A stretch of DNA of 8,027 nucleotides from Opitutales bacterium (GCA_021641325.1 JAJXPD010000022.1:9067-17093); one strand, 5' to 3'. Positions 1-5,808 are shown, counted from the first letter of the stretch. Notes: generated by a model from the sequence alone, not told the origin. Translations and numbers: made by a program.

Positions 1-1196
1 TTTGCAGTAGCCACCGCGTGTTCCTTGATAATCTCGTGGGCGTCTTCGCGTCCCAATCCCTTTTTGACGGCGTTCATCATGATGGTTGTCGTCAGCAGAA
101 AGGGCATGTATTTGCGGCATTCCGCGGCGATGACCGCCGTGTTTACCACCATCTGGTTGAGCACTGTGATGAAAGTTTCGAGCAGCCCGTCGATTGCGAA
201 GAACGAGTCGGGCAGGGCGACTCTGCGCACCACCGAGCACGACACGTCGCCCTCGTTCCACTGGTCGCCCGAAAGCGACGCCGCCATTTCCATGAAGCCG
301 CGCAGAATTACGTGGAAGCCGTTTATGCGCTCGCAGCTGCGCGAGTTCATTTTGTGCGGCATTGCCGAAGAGCCTGTCTGCCCCTTTGCGAAGCCCTCGC
401 TCGCCAGTTCCGCGCCCGCCATGATTCTCAGCGTTTTCGCGAAAGACGACGCCCCAGAGCCGAGCTGGTAGAGGCGCGAGACGCATTCGAAGTCGAGCGT
501 GCGGGGGTAGACCTGCCCCGTCGCGCCGATGCAGTGGTTTATTCCGAGGTGCTTTCTGATTTTTTCGTCGAGCGCGAGGGCTTTCGACGCGTCGCCGTCG
601 AAGAGCGTAAGCTGGTCGAGCTGCGTGCCGACCGCGCCTTTAAGTCCGCGGACGGGGTAGCTGTCGATGAGCGCGTCGATGTTTTGTATTGCACTGAGGG
701 TGTCCTCTCCGAATTCGGCGAGGCGTTTCCCGAAAGTCGTAAGCTGGGCTATGACGTTGTGGGTTCGCGCCGCCAGCACCGTCGCCTTGTGTTTGCGGGC
801 GGTTTTCGAAAGCAGGTAGAGCGCGGCTACCGCCTTTGTGCGCACTATTTTCAGCGATTCGTAAATTTGCAGCTGTTCCACGCATTCGGTGAGGTCGCGG
901 CTGGTCATTCCCTTGTGGATATGCTCGTAGCCCGCAAGCTCGCAAAATTCCTCGATTCGCGCCTTGACGTCGTGCCGCGTGATTTTCTCGCGCTTGTTGA
1001 TTTCGTCGACGCGGATATTTGTTTTGACCCTTTCGTAGGCGTCGATAGCCTCCTGCGGAATGTCGAGACCGAGTTCCTTCTGCGCTTTCATGACCGCAAT
1101 CCACAGATTGCGTTCGAGTAAAATTTTGCCTTCCGCGCTCCAAATGTCCTTGATTGCCTTTGACGCGTAGCGTTCTGCCAAAATGTCGGGTATCAT
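1..1196 (-). CDS. purB: Adenylosuccinate lyase PurB, 3' end cut by window edge
   Basis: This enzyme carries out two fumarate eliminations in the cytoplasm: SAICAR to AICAR in IMP synthesis, and adenylosuccinate to AMP. Reading down from position 1196, the first 398 codons are open; the stop lies beyond the left edge. The fumarate-lyase signature GSSAMPHKMN is at residues 275-284 and holds the mobile-loop serine pair. RTHN at 144-147 carries the family's catalytic His (146). RHD at 74-76 and HKGMTSRDLTE at 94-104 match the substrate-binding regions of the roughly 475-residue PurB class found in actinobacteria, so about 75-80 residues should be missing. The last visible part (KKGLGREDAHEIIKEHA) is the usual C-terminal-domain motif. 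ATG 1196 is the only sensible start: an in-frame TAA lies four codons upstream, and AAGAG precedes the ATG by about 8 bases. The gene is divergent from the pentapeptide gene. Family assignment is firm. Confidence 0.95.
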   Translation of the reverse strand, partial: MIPDILAERYASKAIKDIWSAEGKILLERNLWIAVMKAQKELGLDIPQEAIDAYERVKTNIRVDEINKREKITRHDVKARIEEFCELAGYEHIHKGMTSRDLTECVEQLQIYESLKIVRTKAVAALYLLSKTARKHKATVLAARTHNVIAQLTTFGKRLAEFGEDTLSAIQNIDALIDSYPVRGLKGAVGTQLDQLTLFDGDASKALALDEKIRKHLGINHCIGATGQVYPRTLDFECVSRLYQLGSGASSFAKTLRIMAGAELASEGFAKGQTGSSAMPHKMNSRSCERINGFHVILRGFMEMAASLSGDQWNEGDVSCSVVRRVALPDSFFAIDGLLETFITVLNQMVVNTAVIAAECRKYMPFLLTTTIMMNAVKKGLGREDAHEIIKEHAVATA

Positions 1197-1267
1197 AATC
1201 GGCTCTTATAATGGATTTTTATTTCGACTTTTGAAGCTTTTTTTTAAAGACTTCGCCATTCTTTTTT
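1197..1267. promoter_or_regulatory. Divergent AT-rich intergenic region with -10-like TATAAT
   Basis: These 71 bases separate the divergent starts of purB and the pentapeptide gene, so they should hold promoters for both. A perfect TATAAT lies on the plus strand at 1207-1212, but no good -35 is found 16-18 bases before it. If used, transcription would begin about 50 bases before ATG 1268. On the minus strand, TTCAAA followed at 17 bases by ATTATA is a weak candidate for purB. T-runs lie at 1240-1245 and 1262-1267, the last immediately before the plus-strand ATG. This is motif matching only. Confidence 0.3.
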
Positions 1268-2161
1268 ATGGACGGCAAATATTACAAGGTTTTGGGCGGA
1301 AAAGGGCTTTCGCCATGCACGCTTTTCGACTACACTCCGTTTCTGCCAAAGGACGGCAAGGCGGGGGCGTGGCTTCCCGAAATCGACTCCGCGAAAATGT
1401 CGTCCGACGGCTACTATGTGTCGAAGTACTGGAACATGTGGTATTCGGAGGGCGCGAGGATTTACGAGGTCGAAATAGACGGCGCGGACGCCTCGGGCCG
1501 CTACGCCGTGGAGGACCAGATTTGCTGCCGCAGAATCCGCCTTCTGCGCGACGCCACCGAAGAGCTTCTGCCGCTTCTGCGCGACGCAAATTTCAATTTG
1601 GGAGAGTCGAATACGGGCGAACGCAACATCGGCTCTTTCAACACGGGCGAGCGCAACTTGGGCAAGCGCAACACCGGCAAACTCAATTCGGGCGACTTCA
1701 ACACGGGCGACAACAACACGGGCATCGACAACGTCGGCGACAAAAACGTCGGCAGCGCGAACGTCGGCAGCCTGAACATTGGGCACTCGAACACGGGCGA
1801 CGGCAACGTCGGCAGCTACAATTCGGGGCACTATAATAAGGGGAACGCAAATTCGGGAAGCTTCAACGCGGGCAACCGCAATTCGGGCAAATGGAATTTG
1901 GGCAGCTACAACGCGGGTTTTTTCAACACGCGCGACGCTCCGCTTTACATGTTCGACAAGCCCGTGGAAAACCTCAAAGCCCCGCAGGTCGTCCTGCCGA
2001 AATGGCTTAATTCGCCCAATCCGCGCGATTCGTTCGAATCCGCCGCGCCCGCCGACATCGCAAAAACCCTCCAACTTCCGAATTTCGACTATGCCGTGTT
2101 CGAGAAAATCACGGGAATTTCGAAGGCGGATTTCGACCGCAAGCTTGACGGCGAAAAGTAG
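1268..2161 (+). CDS. xxNxG pentapeptide-repeat protein with phage-type N- and C-terminal modules
   Basis: A 297-residue protein with no signal peptide or membrane segment, so probably cytoplasmic. Residues 1-106 are a non-repeat head, with FLPKDGKAGAWLPEI near 25-39, IYEVEIDG at 65-72 and a charged CCRRIRLLRD at 86-95. This resembles the leader domain of many phage and Firmicute pentapeptide proteins (recalled as DUF7666-like, unconfirmed). Residues 108-217 are 22 unbroken pentapeptides of the form xxNxG, then a degenerate FFNTR. This is the Pentapeptide_2-like pattern, known for example from mycobacterial PPE-MPTR proteins, and not the A(D/N)Lxx class of Qnr and MfpA. The tail (YMFDKP at 227-232, then LPNFDYAVFEKITGI) also matches the closing module of those phage-type proteins. 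ATG 1268 has no recognisable Shine-Dalgarno sequence. The gene converges on the HAD gene, with 173 bases between them and no clear terminator. Function is unknown. Confidence 0.85.
   Translation: MDGKYYKVLGGKGLSPCTLFDYTPFLPKDGKAGAWLPEIDSAKMSSDGYYVSKYWNMWYSEGARIYEVEIDGADASGRYAVEDQICCRRIRLLRDATEELLPLLRDANFNLGESNTGERNIGSFNTGERNLGKRNTGKLNSGDFNTGDNNTGIDNVGDKNVGSANVGSLNIGHSNTGDGNVGSYNSGHYNKGNANSGSFNAGNRNSGKWNLGSYNAGFFNTRDAPLYMFDKPVENLKAPQVVLPKWLNSPNPRDSFESAAPADIAKTLQLPNFDYAVFEKITGISKADFDRKLDGEK
1589..1918 (+). repeat. 22 in-frame 15-bp units encoding xxNxG
   Basis: The coding repeat has a 15-base period. Most units contain AAC or AAT (Asn), a variable codon, and GGC or GGG (Gly). Position 4 of the pentapeptide is T, S, V, L, I, A or K. 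Positions 1-2 are mostly polar or aromatic (ER, SF, DF, DN, SY, HY, KW). Units are diverged at the DNA level rather than identical, so this is an old expansion under protein-level constraint rather than a fresh microsatellite. Confidence 0.9.
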
Positions 2162-2334
2162 CTTCGGGAACGCGTCGGATAGGGCGTCGAAAGGTTTTGA
2201 GGAGAGCGCGTTTTACGCCTGACGTTTTCCGTGCGGCACGCTTCGCCTTTGCCCGCGCTTGGGAATTTATCGGCGGCGGGAGTCGGCGCGTGTCCGCGGA
2301 TTTCGCGTCGGGCGTTGCGTCCCCGTTTCTGGCG

Positions 2335-2982
2335 TTATTTTGCCGACAGAATGTGGGCGAGCACTTCCGCGTGCGAGTCGAACACGGGCGCGCCAAGCTT
2401 GCGCAGGTTTTCTCCGCAAATGTGCCCAACCGACACGAGGGCGCAGTCCGCGCCGAGCGCGTCGGCGACCGCCTTGTCGTGGTCGGTATCGCCTACGATA
2501 ATCGTTTCTTCGGGCTTTGCGCCAAGCTCTTTCATCAGCGATTTCCCCAAGTCTATCTTCGACCCCGCAAGAACGTTGTCCAGCCCGTACACGCAGTCGA
2601 GGTATTTGTCCAGCTCGAAGCGCAACACGCATTTCAGCAGAAAGTTGCGCTCGTACGCCGAGAGTATGCTCTGGCGGCAGCCCGCGTCTTTGAGCGCGCG
2701 CATGGCGTCCTCCGCGCCCTTGTGGAGCTTGCACTTGAAGCGTCTTTTGTTGTATTCGGAAACGTAGAAATGCCCCACTTTCTGGAAGTCGATTTTGTCG
2801 AAATCGTAGCCGTGCTCCTCGTAGAATTTGATTACGGGAAATCCGAATTCGCGCCGATATGTGTCGAGCGTGATTGTCGGGATTCCGAAGTGCAGGCACA
2901 TTTTGTTGAAAATATCGGTGCTGAGCGAGGCGTCGTCGAGCAGCGTTCCGTTCCAATCCCAAATTACATATTCATACTTCAT
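2335..2982 (-). CDS. HAD-superfamily hydrolase, phosphoglycolate-phosphatase-like
   Basis: A 215-residue cytoplasmic HAD phosphatase of subfamily I, with a helical cap between motifs I and II. Motif I is DWNGTLLDD at 9-17: Asp9 is the expected nucleophile, while the usual second Asp (acid/base) is Asn11. Motif II is ILSA with Ser108. Motif III Lys is Lys142 or Lys147 in GSKIDLGKS. Motif IV is GDTDHD at 164-169 (Mg2+ ligands). Length and order fit the Gph/PpaX-like group, which removes phosphate from small metabolites such as 2-phosphoglycolate; the substrate cannot be told from sequence. ATG 2982 is the only good start, with an in-frame TGA six codons upstream. GAGG lies too far upstream (about 21 bases) to be a normal Shine-Dalgarno sequence. 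The gene is divergent from the dehydrogenase, 56 bases apart. Superfamily is certain, function is not. Confidence 0.85.
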   Translation of the reverse strand: MKYEYVIWDWNGTLLDDASLSTDIFNKMCLHFGIPTITLDTYRREFGFPVIKFYEEHGYDFDKIDFQKVGHFYVSEYNKRRFKCKLHKGAEDAMRALKDAGCRQSILSAYERNFLLKCVLRFELDKYLDCVYGLDNVLAGSKIDLGKSLMKELGAKPEETIIVGDTDHDKAVADALGADCALVSVGHICGENLRKLGAPVFDSHAEVLAHILSAK

Positions 2983-2986
2983 TTTG

Positions 2987-3017
2987 TTGCAAAAAATTCA
3001 AATCCTCTGCTTATATT
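2987..3017 (+). promoter_or_regulatory. Possible promoter for the dehydrogenase gene
   Basis: TTGCAA at 2987-2992 and TATATT at 3012-3017 could form -35 and -10 elements, but the 19-base spacer is long. The overlapping TATTAT at 3014-3019 is another -10 candidate. If either is used, the start point falls near 3024, so the upstream ATG at 3018 would not be in the transcript. This favours ATG 3039 as the true start. Weak evidence. Confidence 0.25.
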
Positions 3018-3038
3018 ATGCGCGAAAACAAATGCGAT

Positions 3039-4007
3039 ATGAAAATTAAAAAAATTGCAATTCTCGACGGATTCACAAGCGTGCGCGACGACCTCGACTG
3101 GCATTCTCTCGACGCCATCGCCGAAGTCTCCGCCTACGACAGAACCCCGCCCGCGCTCGTCCTCGAACGCTGCGCCGACGCCGACGCCGTGCTTACCAAC
3201 AAGGTCGTTCTGAACGCGGAGCATTTTGCAAAACTGCCGAACCTCAAATACGTCGGCGTGCTCGCCACGGGCTACAACAACGTCGATTTGAAAGCCGCCC
3301 GCGAGCGCGGCATCGACATCACGAATATTCCCGCGTACAGCACCGACAGCGTGGCGCAGTCGGTCTTCGCCCACATCTTGAACATTGCCGAAATGACCGA
3401 ACTCCACGCGCAGGCGGTCTGCCGCGGCGAGTGGACAAGCTCGAAAGACGTTTTCTTCTGCCTCGGCAGCCTCACCGAGCTTGCGGGGCTTACAATCGGC
3501 ATAATCGGCTACGGCGCGATAGGGAAGGCCGTAGCGCGGATTGCAAAGGCGTTCGGCATGTCCGCGCTCGCCTACACGCCGCGCCTTAAAGTCGGCGATT
3601 CCGACGCAAACGCGACGTTCGCAAGCCTCGACGACATCTTCGGAAAATCCGACATCGTGAGCCTGAACTGCCCGCTCAACGCCTCCACCGACCGCATAAT
3701 AAACGCAGAAAACATCGCAAAAATGAAGGACGGCGCGTGGATTATCAACACCGGCCGCGGCGGGCTTGTCGACGAGCAGGCTCTCGCCGACGCCCTCAAA
3801 AGCGGGAAAATCGGCGCGGCTGGCGTCGACGTGCTGTCGGTTGAGCCGCCGCCGTCGTCAAACCCGCTCATTGGCGCGCCCAACTGCCGCATTACGCCGC
3901 ACACGGCGTGGACAAAGTTTGCCGCCAGAAAGCGTCTGATAAAAATCGCGCGAGACAACCTTGCCGCGTGGGTTGCGGGAAAGCCCGTAAACGTAGTTAA
4001 TCCGTAG
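3039..4007 (+). CDS. D-2-hydroxyacid dehydrogenase, glyoxylate/hydroxypyruvate-reductase-like
   Basis: A 322-residue NAD(P)-dependent oxidoreductase that should interconvert a 2-oxoacid and its D-2-hydroxyacid. It resembles the glycerate dehydrogenase/HprA-like proteins common in Bacteroidetes. The N-terminal catalytic-domain half has VLATGYNNVD at 74-83. The nucleotide-binding domain has GYGAIG at 157-162. The catalytic triad is intact: Arg240 (INTGRGG), Glu269 (VLSVEP) and His288 (PHTAW). At the end of strand beta-2, where NAD-specific members carry Asp, there is Thr180 followed by Arg182 and Lys184, which hints at NADP(H). ATG 3039 is preferred because the protein then begins MKIKKIAILDG like its relatives; an in-frame ATG at 3018 would add seven unusual residues. 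No strong Shine-Dalgarno sequence precedes either. A terminator follows. Exact substrate (glyoxylate, hydroxypyruvate or other) is unknown. Confidence 0.9.
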   Translation: MKIKKIAILDGFTSVRDDLDWHSLDAIAEVSAYDRTPPALVLERCADADAVLTNKVVLNAEHFAKLPNLKYVGVLATGYNNVDLKAARERGIDITNIPAYSTDSVAQSVFAHILNIAEMTELHAQAVCRGEWTSSKDVFFCLGSLTELAGLTIGIIGYGAIGKAVARIAKAFGMSALAYTPRLKVGDSDANATFASLDDIFGKSDIVSLNCPLNASTDRIINAENIAKMKDGAWIINTGRGGLVDEQALADALKSGKIGAAGVDVLSVEPPPSSNPLIGAPNCRITPHTAWTKFAARKRLIKIARDNLAAWVAGKPVNVVNP

Positions 4008-4049
4008 ACGCCGTTCGGAGCGGACGGACGCGGGCAATTCGGAATAGGG

Positions 4050-4073
4050 GGGGGCGGAAGCCTCCTTATTTTT
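4050..4073 (+). terminator. Rho-independent terminator after the dehydrogenase gene
   Basis: GGGGGC (4050-4055) pairs with GCCTCC (4060-4065), with one G-U pair, around a GGAA tetraloop of the stable GNRA class. TTATTTTT follows at 4066-4073. It lies 43 bases after the dehydrogenase stop and closes that transcription unit before the TTGACA promoter of the next gene. Confidence 0.7.
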
Positions 4074-4098
4074 GGCGGGGATTTTTTGAAAAATGAAG

Positions 4099-4127
4099 TT
4101 GACAATTCAAACCCCGTATAGTATCGA
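4099..4127 (+). promoter_or_regulatory. Sigma70-type promoter for the PEP-CTERM gene
   Basis: A perfect TTGACA -35 at 4099-4104 is followed, 17 bases on, by TATCGA at 4122-4127, a poor -10; TATAGT at 4117-4122 is closer to consensus but badly spaced. Transcription would start near 4134, leaving about 30 bases of leader. The promoter lies inside the longer possible reading frame starting at ATG 4093, and so argues for ATG 4165 as the true start. Confidence 0.45.
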
Positions 4128-4164
4128 TTATTGTAAAATCGAATTAACCTACACACATAGACAC

Positions 4165-5040
4165 ATGAAAAAAATCTCTCTTCTACTCGCAGCCTCCGCG
4201 ATTTTCGCGGGTGCTTCCTACGCCGAAGACATCACTTCCGAAGTCGTCAAAAAAGAGGCTCTTACCGTAAAATACGGCGAAACCATCAACGTCATTGGCT
4301 CCGACGCAAAACTCATTTTCGATCCGAGCATTCCGAGCGGTTGGGAAGGCGGCGTGCAGTACGCCTTGGAAATCCAAAAGGGCGCAGCCGTAAACGTCCT
4401 CAACGGCGGTCTTATCGACATGAATTCCGTAAAAAAAGACTTTAAGGTAATCAGGGCCAGCGGGCTTCTCAACGTCGACTCGGGCACGGTTCGCACAGAC
4501 AAAATCACGCTGGGCGATTCGGCGGAATTCATTCTGTCGCAGGCGAACGCCATTTCGGCGTCCTCGCTTGCGGCCACGTATCTTACGTTTGGGGGGGGAG
4601 CGGCTCGTGCCGAATTGAATGTTTCGCAGACTTTCGTTCTCGACTTTCGAAAGACGGCCAGCGCGGAGTTGAGCATTGCTTCCTCCGCGGTGCTTACTGT
4701 CGCCACTTGGTATGTGCACGAAAATATTGCCGATACCGCCGCTCCAACAGCGGTTGTTTTGAACGACTTTGTTTCCAACAGCATTTTTCTCGCCGATTCG
4801 GCAATTACAGCGTACGACATTTCCGACGACGGCGTTTTGAGCGTATCGTATACCCAAGGCACGCAAGTGAAGAGGCAGAAATTCTCGTTCCTCGACAAAA
4901 ACGGCGACATTATCGCCATGAAGCTTGTTGACGGCGTCGGCGGCAAATACCTCTCGACAGCGATTCCCGAACCCGCCGAATGGGCGGCGGTTTTCGGCGC
5001 GCTCGCCTTGGGCTTTGCGGTCTGCCGCAGAAGACGCTAA
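4165..5040 (+). CDS. Secreted PEP-CTERM-anchored surface protein
   Basis: A 291-residue exported protein. Residues 1-20 are a classical signal peptide (MKK, hydrophobic LLLAASAIFAG core, cleavage after ASYA). The body is rich in Ser, Ala, Asn, Val and Asp, with repeated beta-strand-like stretches such as GGLIDMNSV and GLLNVDSGTV. This suggests a beta-helix or adhesin-like fold, but no catalytic motif is seen. Residues 268-291 form a PEP-CTERM signal: PEPAEW, a short hydrophobic span (AAVFGALALGFAV), then CRRRR. In known systems an exosortase processes such tails to place the protein at the surface; no exosortase is encoded here. ATG 4165 is chosen over the in-frame ATG 4093 because the signal peptide begins there and a promoter lies between them. 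A G8 run at 4591-4598 encodes Gly-Gly plus the start of a third Gly. Function unknown. Confidence 0.85.
   Translation: MKKISLLLAASAIFAGASYAEDITSEVVKKEALTVKYGETINVIGSDAKLIFDPSIPSGWEGGVQYALEIQKGAAVNVLNGGLIDMNSVKKDFKVIRASGLLNVDSGTVRTDKITLGDSAEFILSQANAISASSLAATYLTFGGGAARAELNVSQTFVLDFRKTASAELSIASSAVLTVATWYVHENIADTAAPTAVVLNDFVSNSIFLADSAITAYDISDDGVLSVSYTQGTQVKRQKFSFLDKNGDIIAMKLVDGVGGKYLSTAIPEPAEWAAVFGALALGFAVCRRRR
4591..4598 (+). repeat. G8 homopolymer inside the surface-protein gene
   Basis: Eight consecutive G fall in codons 143-145 (TTT GGG GGG GGA). Loss of one G gives a TGA at 4616-4618. Gain of one leads into an arginine-rich frame that stops at 4929-4931. Both would remove the PEP-CTERM anchor. 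Seen directly; any regulatory meaning is inference. Confidence 0.9.
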
Positions 5041-5048
5041 AACGCCTT

Positions 5049-5090
5049 CGCAAAAAAAAAGGGGCTTATTCAAGCTCCTTTTTTTTTGCG
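5049..5090 (+). terminator. Long rho-independent terminator after the PEP-CTERM gene
   Basis: Bases 5049-5067 pair with 5072-5090 as a 19-bp stem with one G-U and an ATTC loop. The core is GGGGCTT/AAGCTCC, flanked by A9 on the left and T9 on the right. The A-tract/T-tract symmetry means it could end transcription from either strand. It begins 8 bases after the stop codon. Confidence 0.9.
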
Positions 5091-5259
5091 CCTTGCGTCT
5101 GTTTTTTTTGAAGAAAAAGCTTGTCAGGCTGAAGTTTATCTACATTCTGTTTGAGAATTGGCGTCAGAGTGGGGCGCGTTTGATTGGTGGTTCGGGCTTT
5201 TTGTGGAGATGTTTTTCTCTGTTAAAAGTGTCGGGCTTAGGCTGGTCAAATCGCAAACC
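5091..5259 (+). other. Upstream region of rpsO, no gene seen
   Basis: No convincing coding sequence lies between the terminator and the rpsO leader. Short frames here lack family resemblance and start signals. A promoter for rpsO is expected. TTGTCA at 5121-5126 and TTAAAA at 5222-5227 are the only elements noticed, and neither has a well-spaced partner, so no promoter is called. Confidence 0.5.
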
Positions 5260-5372
5260 GTTCCGCAATTCCCTCGAACAAAGGGTTCAACGGCGTTTTT
5301 CGGCGACGTGCCGCGAACGCGGGCTTCGACAGCAAGCCCCCGAAAAATTGCGAACAATAGAAAGAAACAAAT
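5260..5372 (+). promoter_or_regulatory. Structured rpsO leader RNA, candidate S15 autoregulatory site
   Basis: The leader can be drawn as a three-way junction. P1: 5260-5268 pairs with 5348-5355 with one bulged C at 5264, extendable by two A-T pairs. P2: CCCT (5271-5274) with AGGG (5282-5285). P3: TTTTTCGG (5296-5303) with CCGAAAAA (5340-5347), abutting P1 without a gap. P3 encloses hairpin P4, GGGCTT (5321-5326) with AAGCCC (5334-5339). P1 ends 18 bases before the ATG, directly before the weak ribosome-binding sequence AGAAAG (5359-5364). S15 is known to bind a three-way junction in 16S rRNA and to repress its own mRNA in several bacteria through different leader folds. The fold was drawn by hand and no energy was calculated. 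Confidence 0.5.
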
Positions 5373-5645
5373 ATGTCAGACCACAATACAGTAGACAAAG
5401 CGTCGATAATCAAGGAATACCGTCTCGACGAAAAAGACACGGGCTCCTGCGAAGTGCAAATCGCGATTCTGAGCGCGCGCATCGCGCACCTCACCGCGCA
5501 CCTTGCCACAAACAAGAAAGACTTCCACTCGCGCCGCGGCCTTATCGCTATGACGAGCCGCCGCAGAAAGCTTCTTGACTACCTCAAAAAGCACTCGCTC
5601 GACCGCTACAACAGCATAATCCAGCGTCTCAAACTCCGCAAATAA
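5373..5645 (+). CDS. rpsO: 30S ribosomal protein S15
   Basis: A 90-residue primary 16S-binding protein of the small subunit that binds the central-domain three-way junction early in assembly. The family pattern is complete: [16 protein letters not shown] (22-37), LTAHL (41-45), [10 protein letters not shown] (49-58), the [11 protein letters not shown] block (64-74) and a basic C-terminus. Length matches the usual 88-90. ATG 5373 follows a weak A-rich ribosome-binding region (AGAAAG, 8 bases before), without a strong GGAGG. pnp lies 163 bases downstream on the same strand, the classic rpsO-pnp order. A structured leader precedes the gene and two hairpins follow, so both ends show likely post-transcriptional control. 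Confidence 0.97.
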   Translation: MSDHNTVDKASIIKEYRLDEKDTGSCEVQIAILSARIAHLTAHLATNKKDFHSRRGLIAMTSRRRKLLDYLKKHSLDRYNSIIQRLKLRK

Positions 5646-5679
5646 TGTTGCGCGGTTTTGCAAATTAAGTTTTTTATCC

Positions 5680-5722
5680 GACGGGGCAAGTTCGTTTCTA
5701 CCGCTTGCCCCGTCTTTGTTTA
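5680..5722 (+). terminator. Rho-independent terminator after rpsO
   Basis: GACGGGGCAAG (5680-5690) pairs perfectly with CTTGCCCCGTC (5704-5714), 11 bp with a 13-base loop, followed by TTTGTTT at 5716-5722 or so. It lies 34 bases after the rpsO stop and should end, or partly end, rpsO transcripts before pnp. Confidence 0.85.
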
Positions 5723-5730
5723 ACGCCTTT

Positions 5731-5750
5731 CGGGGGGGCCTCCCCGTTTT
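5731..5750 (+). terminator. Second hairpin between rpsO and pnp
   Basis: CGGGG (5731-5735) pairs with CCCCG (5742-5746), plus a G-U pair inside, leaving a GGCC loop, followed by TTTT at 5747-5750. It is shorter than the first hairpin and lies 16 bases after it. It may be a back-up terminator or a stem in the pnp leader. Confidence 0.5.
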
Positions 5751-5808
5751 GAACTCCGCCGGCTCTGAACGTCCGACCCGTTCGCGGCAATAATAAGAAA
5801 GATACATA

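Noticed and set aside
18..1121. Long plus-strand open frame (367 codons) opposite purB, and a minus-strand frame at 640-1143
   Set aside because: Both are shadows of purB. Their translations are Arg/His/Val-rich low-quality sequence, while the purB frame carries all family motifs.
1589..1918. 15-bp periodic repeat as a possible CRISPR or minisatellite
   Set aside because: The period is an exact multiple of three, units differ mostly at codon level, and there are no spacers; it is a protein repeat.
2162..2334. Convergent gap checked for a shared terminator (GCGT TTT ACGC at 2208-2218; palindrome TCCGCGGA at 2293-2300)
   Set aside because: Stems are only 4 bp and neither has a T-tract; not enough to call a terminator or site.
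2197..3042. 281-codon plus-strand frame over the HAD gene and the convergent gap
   Set aside because: Antisense to a gene with four intact HAD motifs; composition is typical of a shadow frame.
4183..5073. Minus-strand open frames opposite the PEP-CTERM gene
   Set aside because: The plus frame has a signal peptide, promoter, PEP-CTERM tail and terminator. The antisense frames have no such support.
5158..5394. Short overlapping frames upstream of rpsO in both directions
   Set aside because: They run into rpsO or its structured leader, have no start signals and resemble nothing known.
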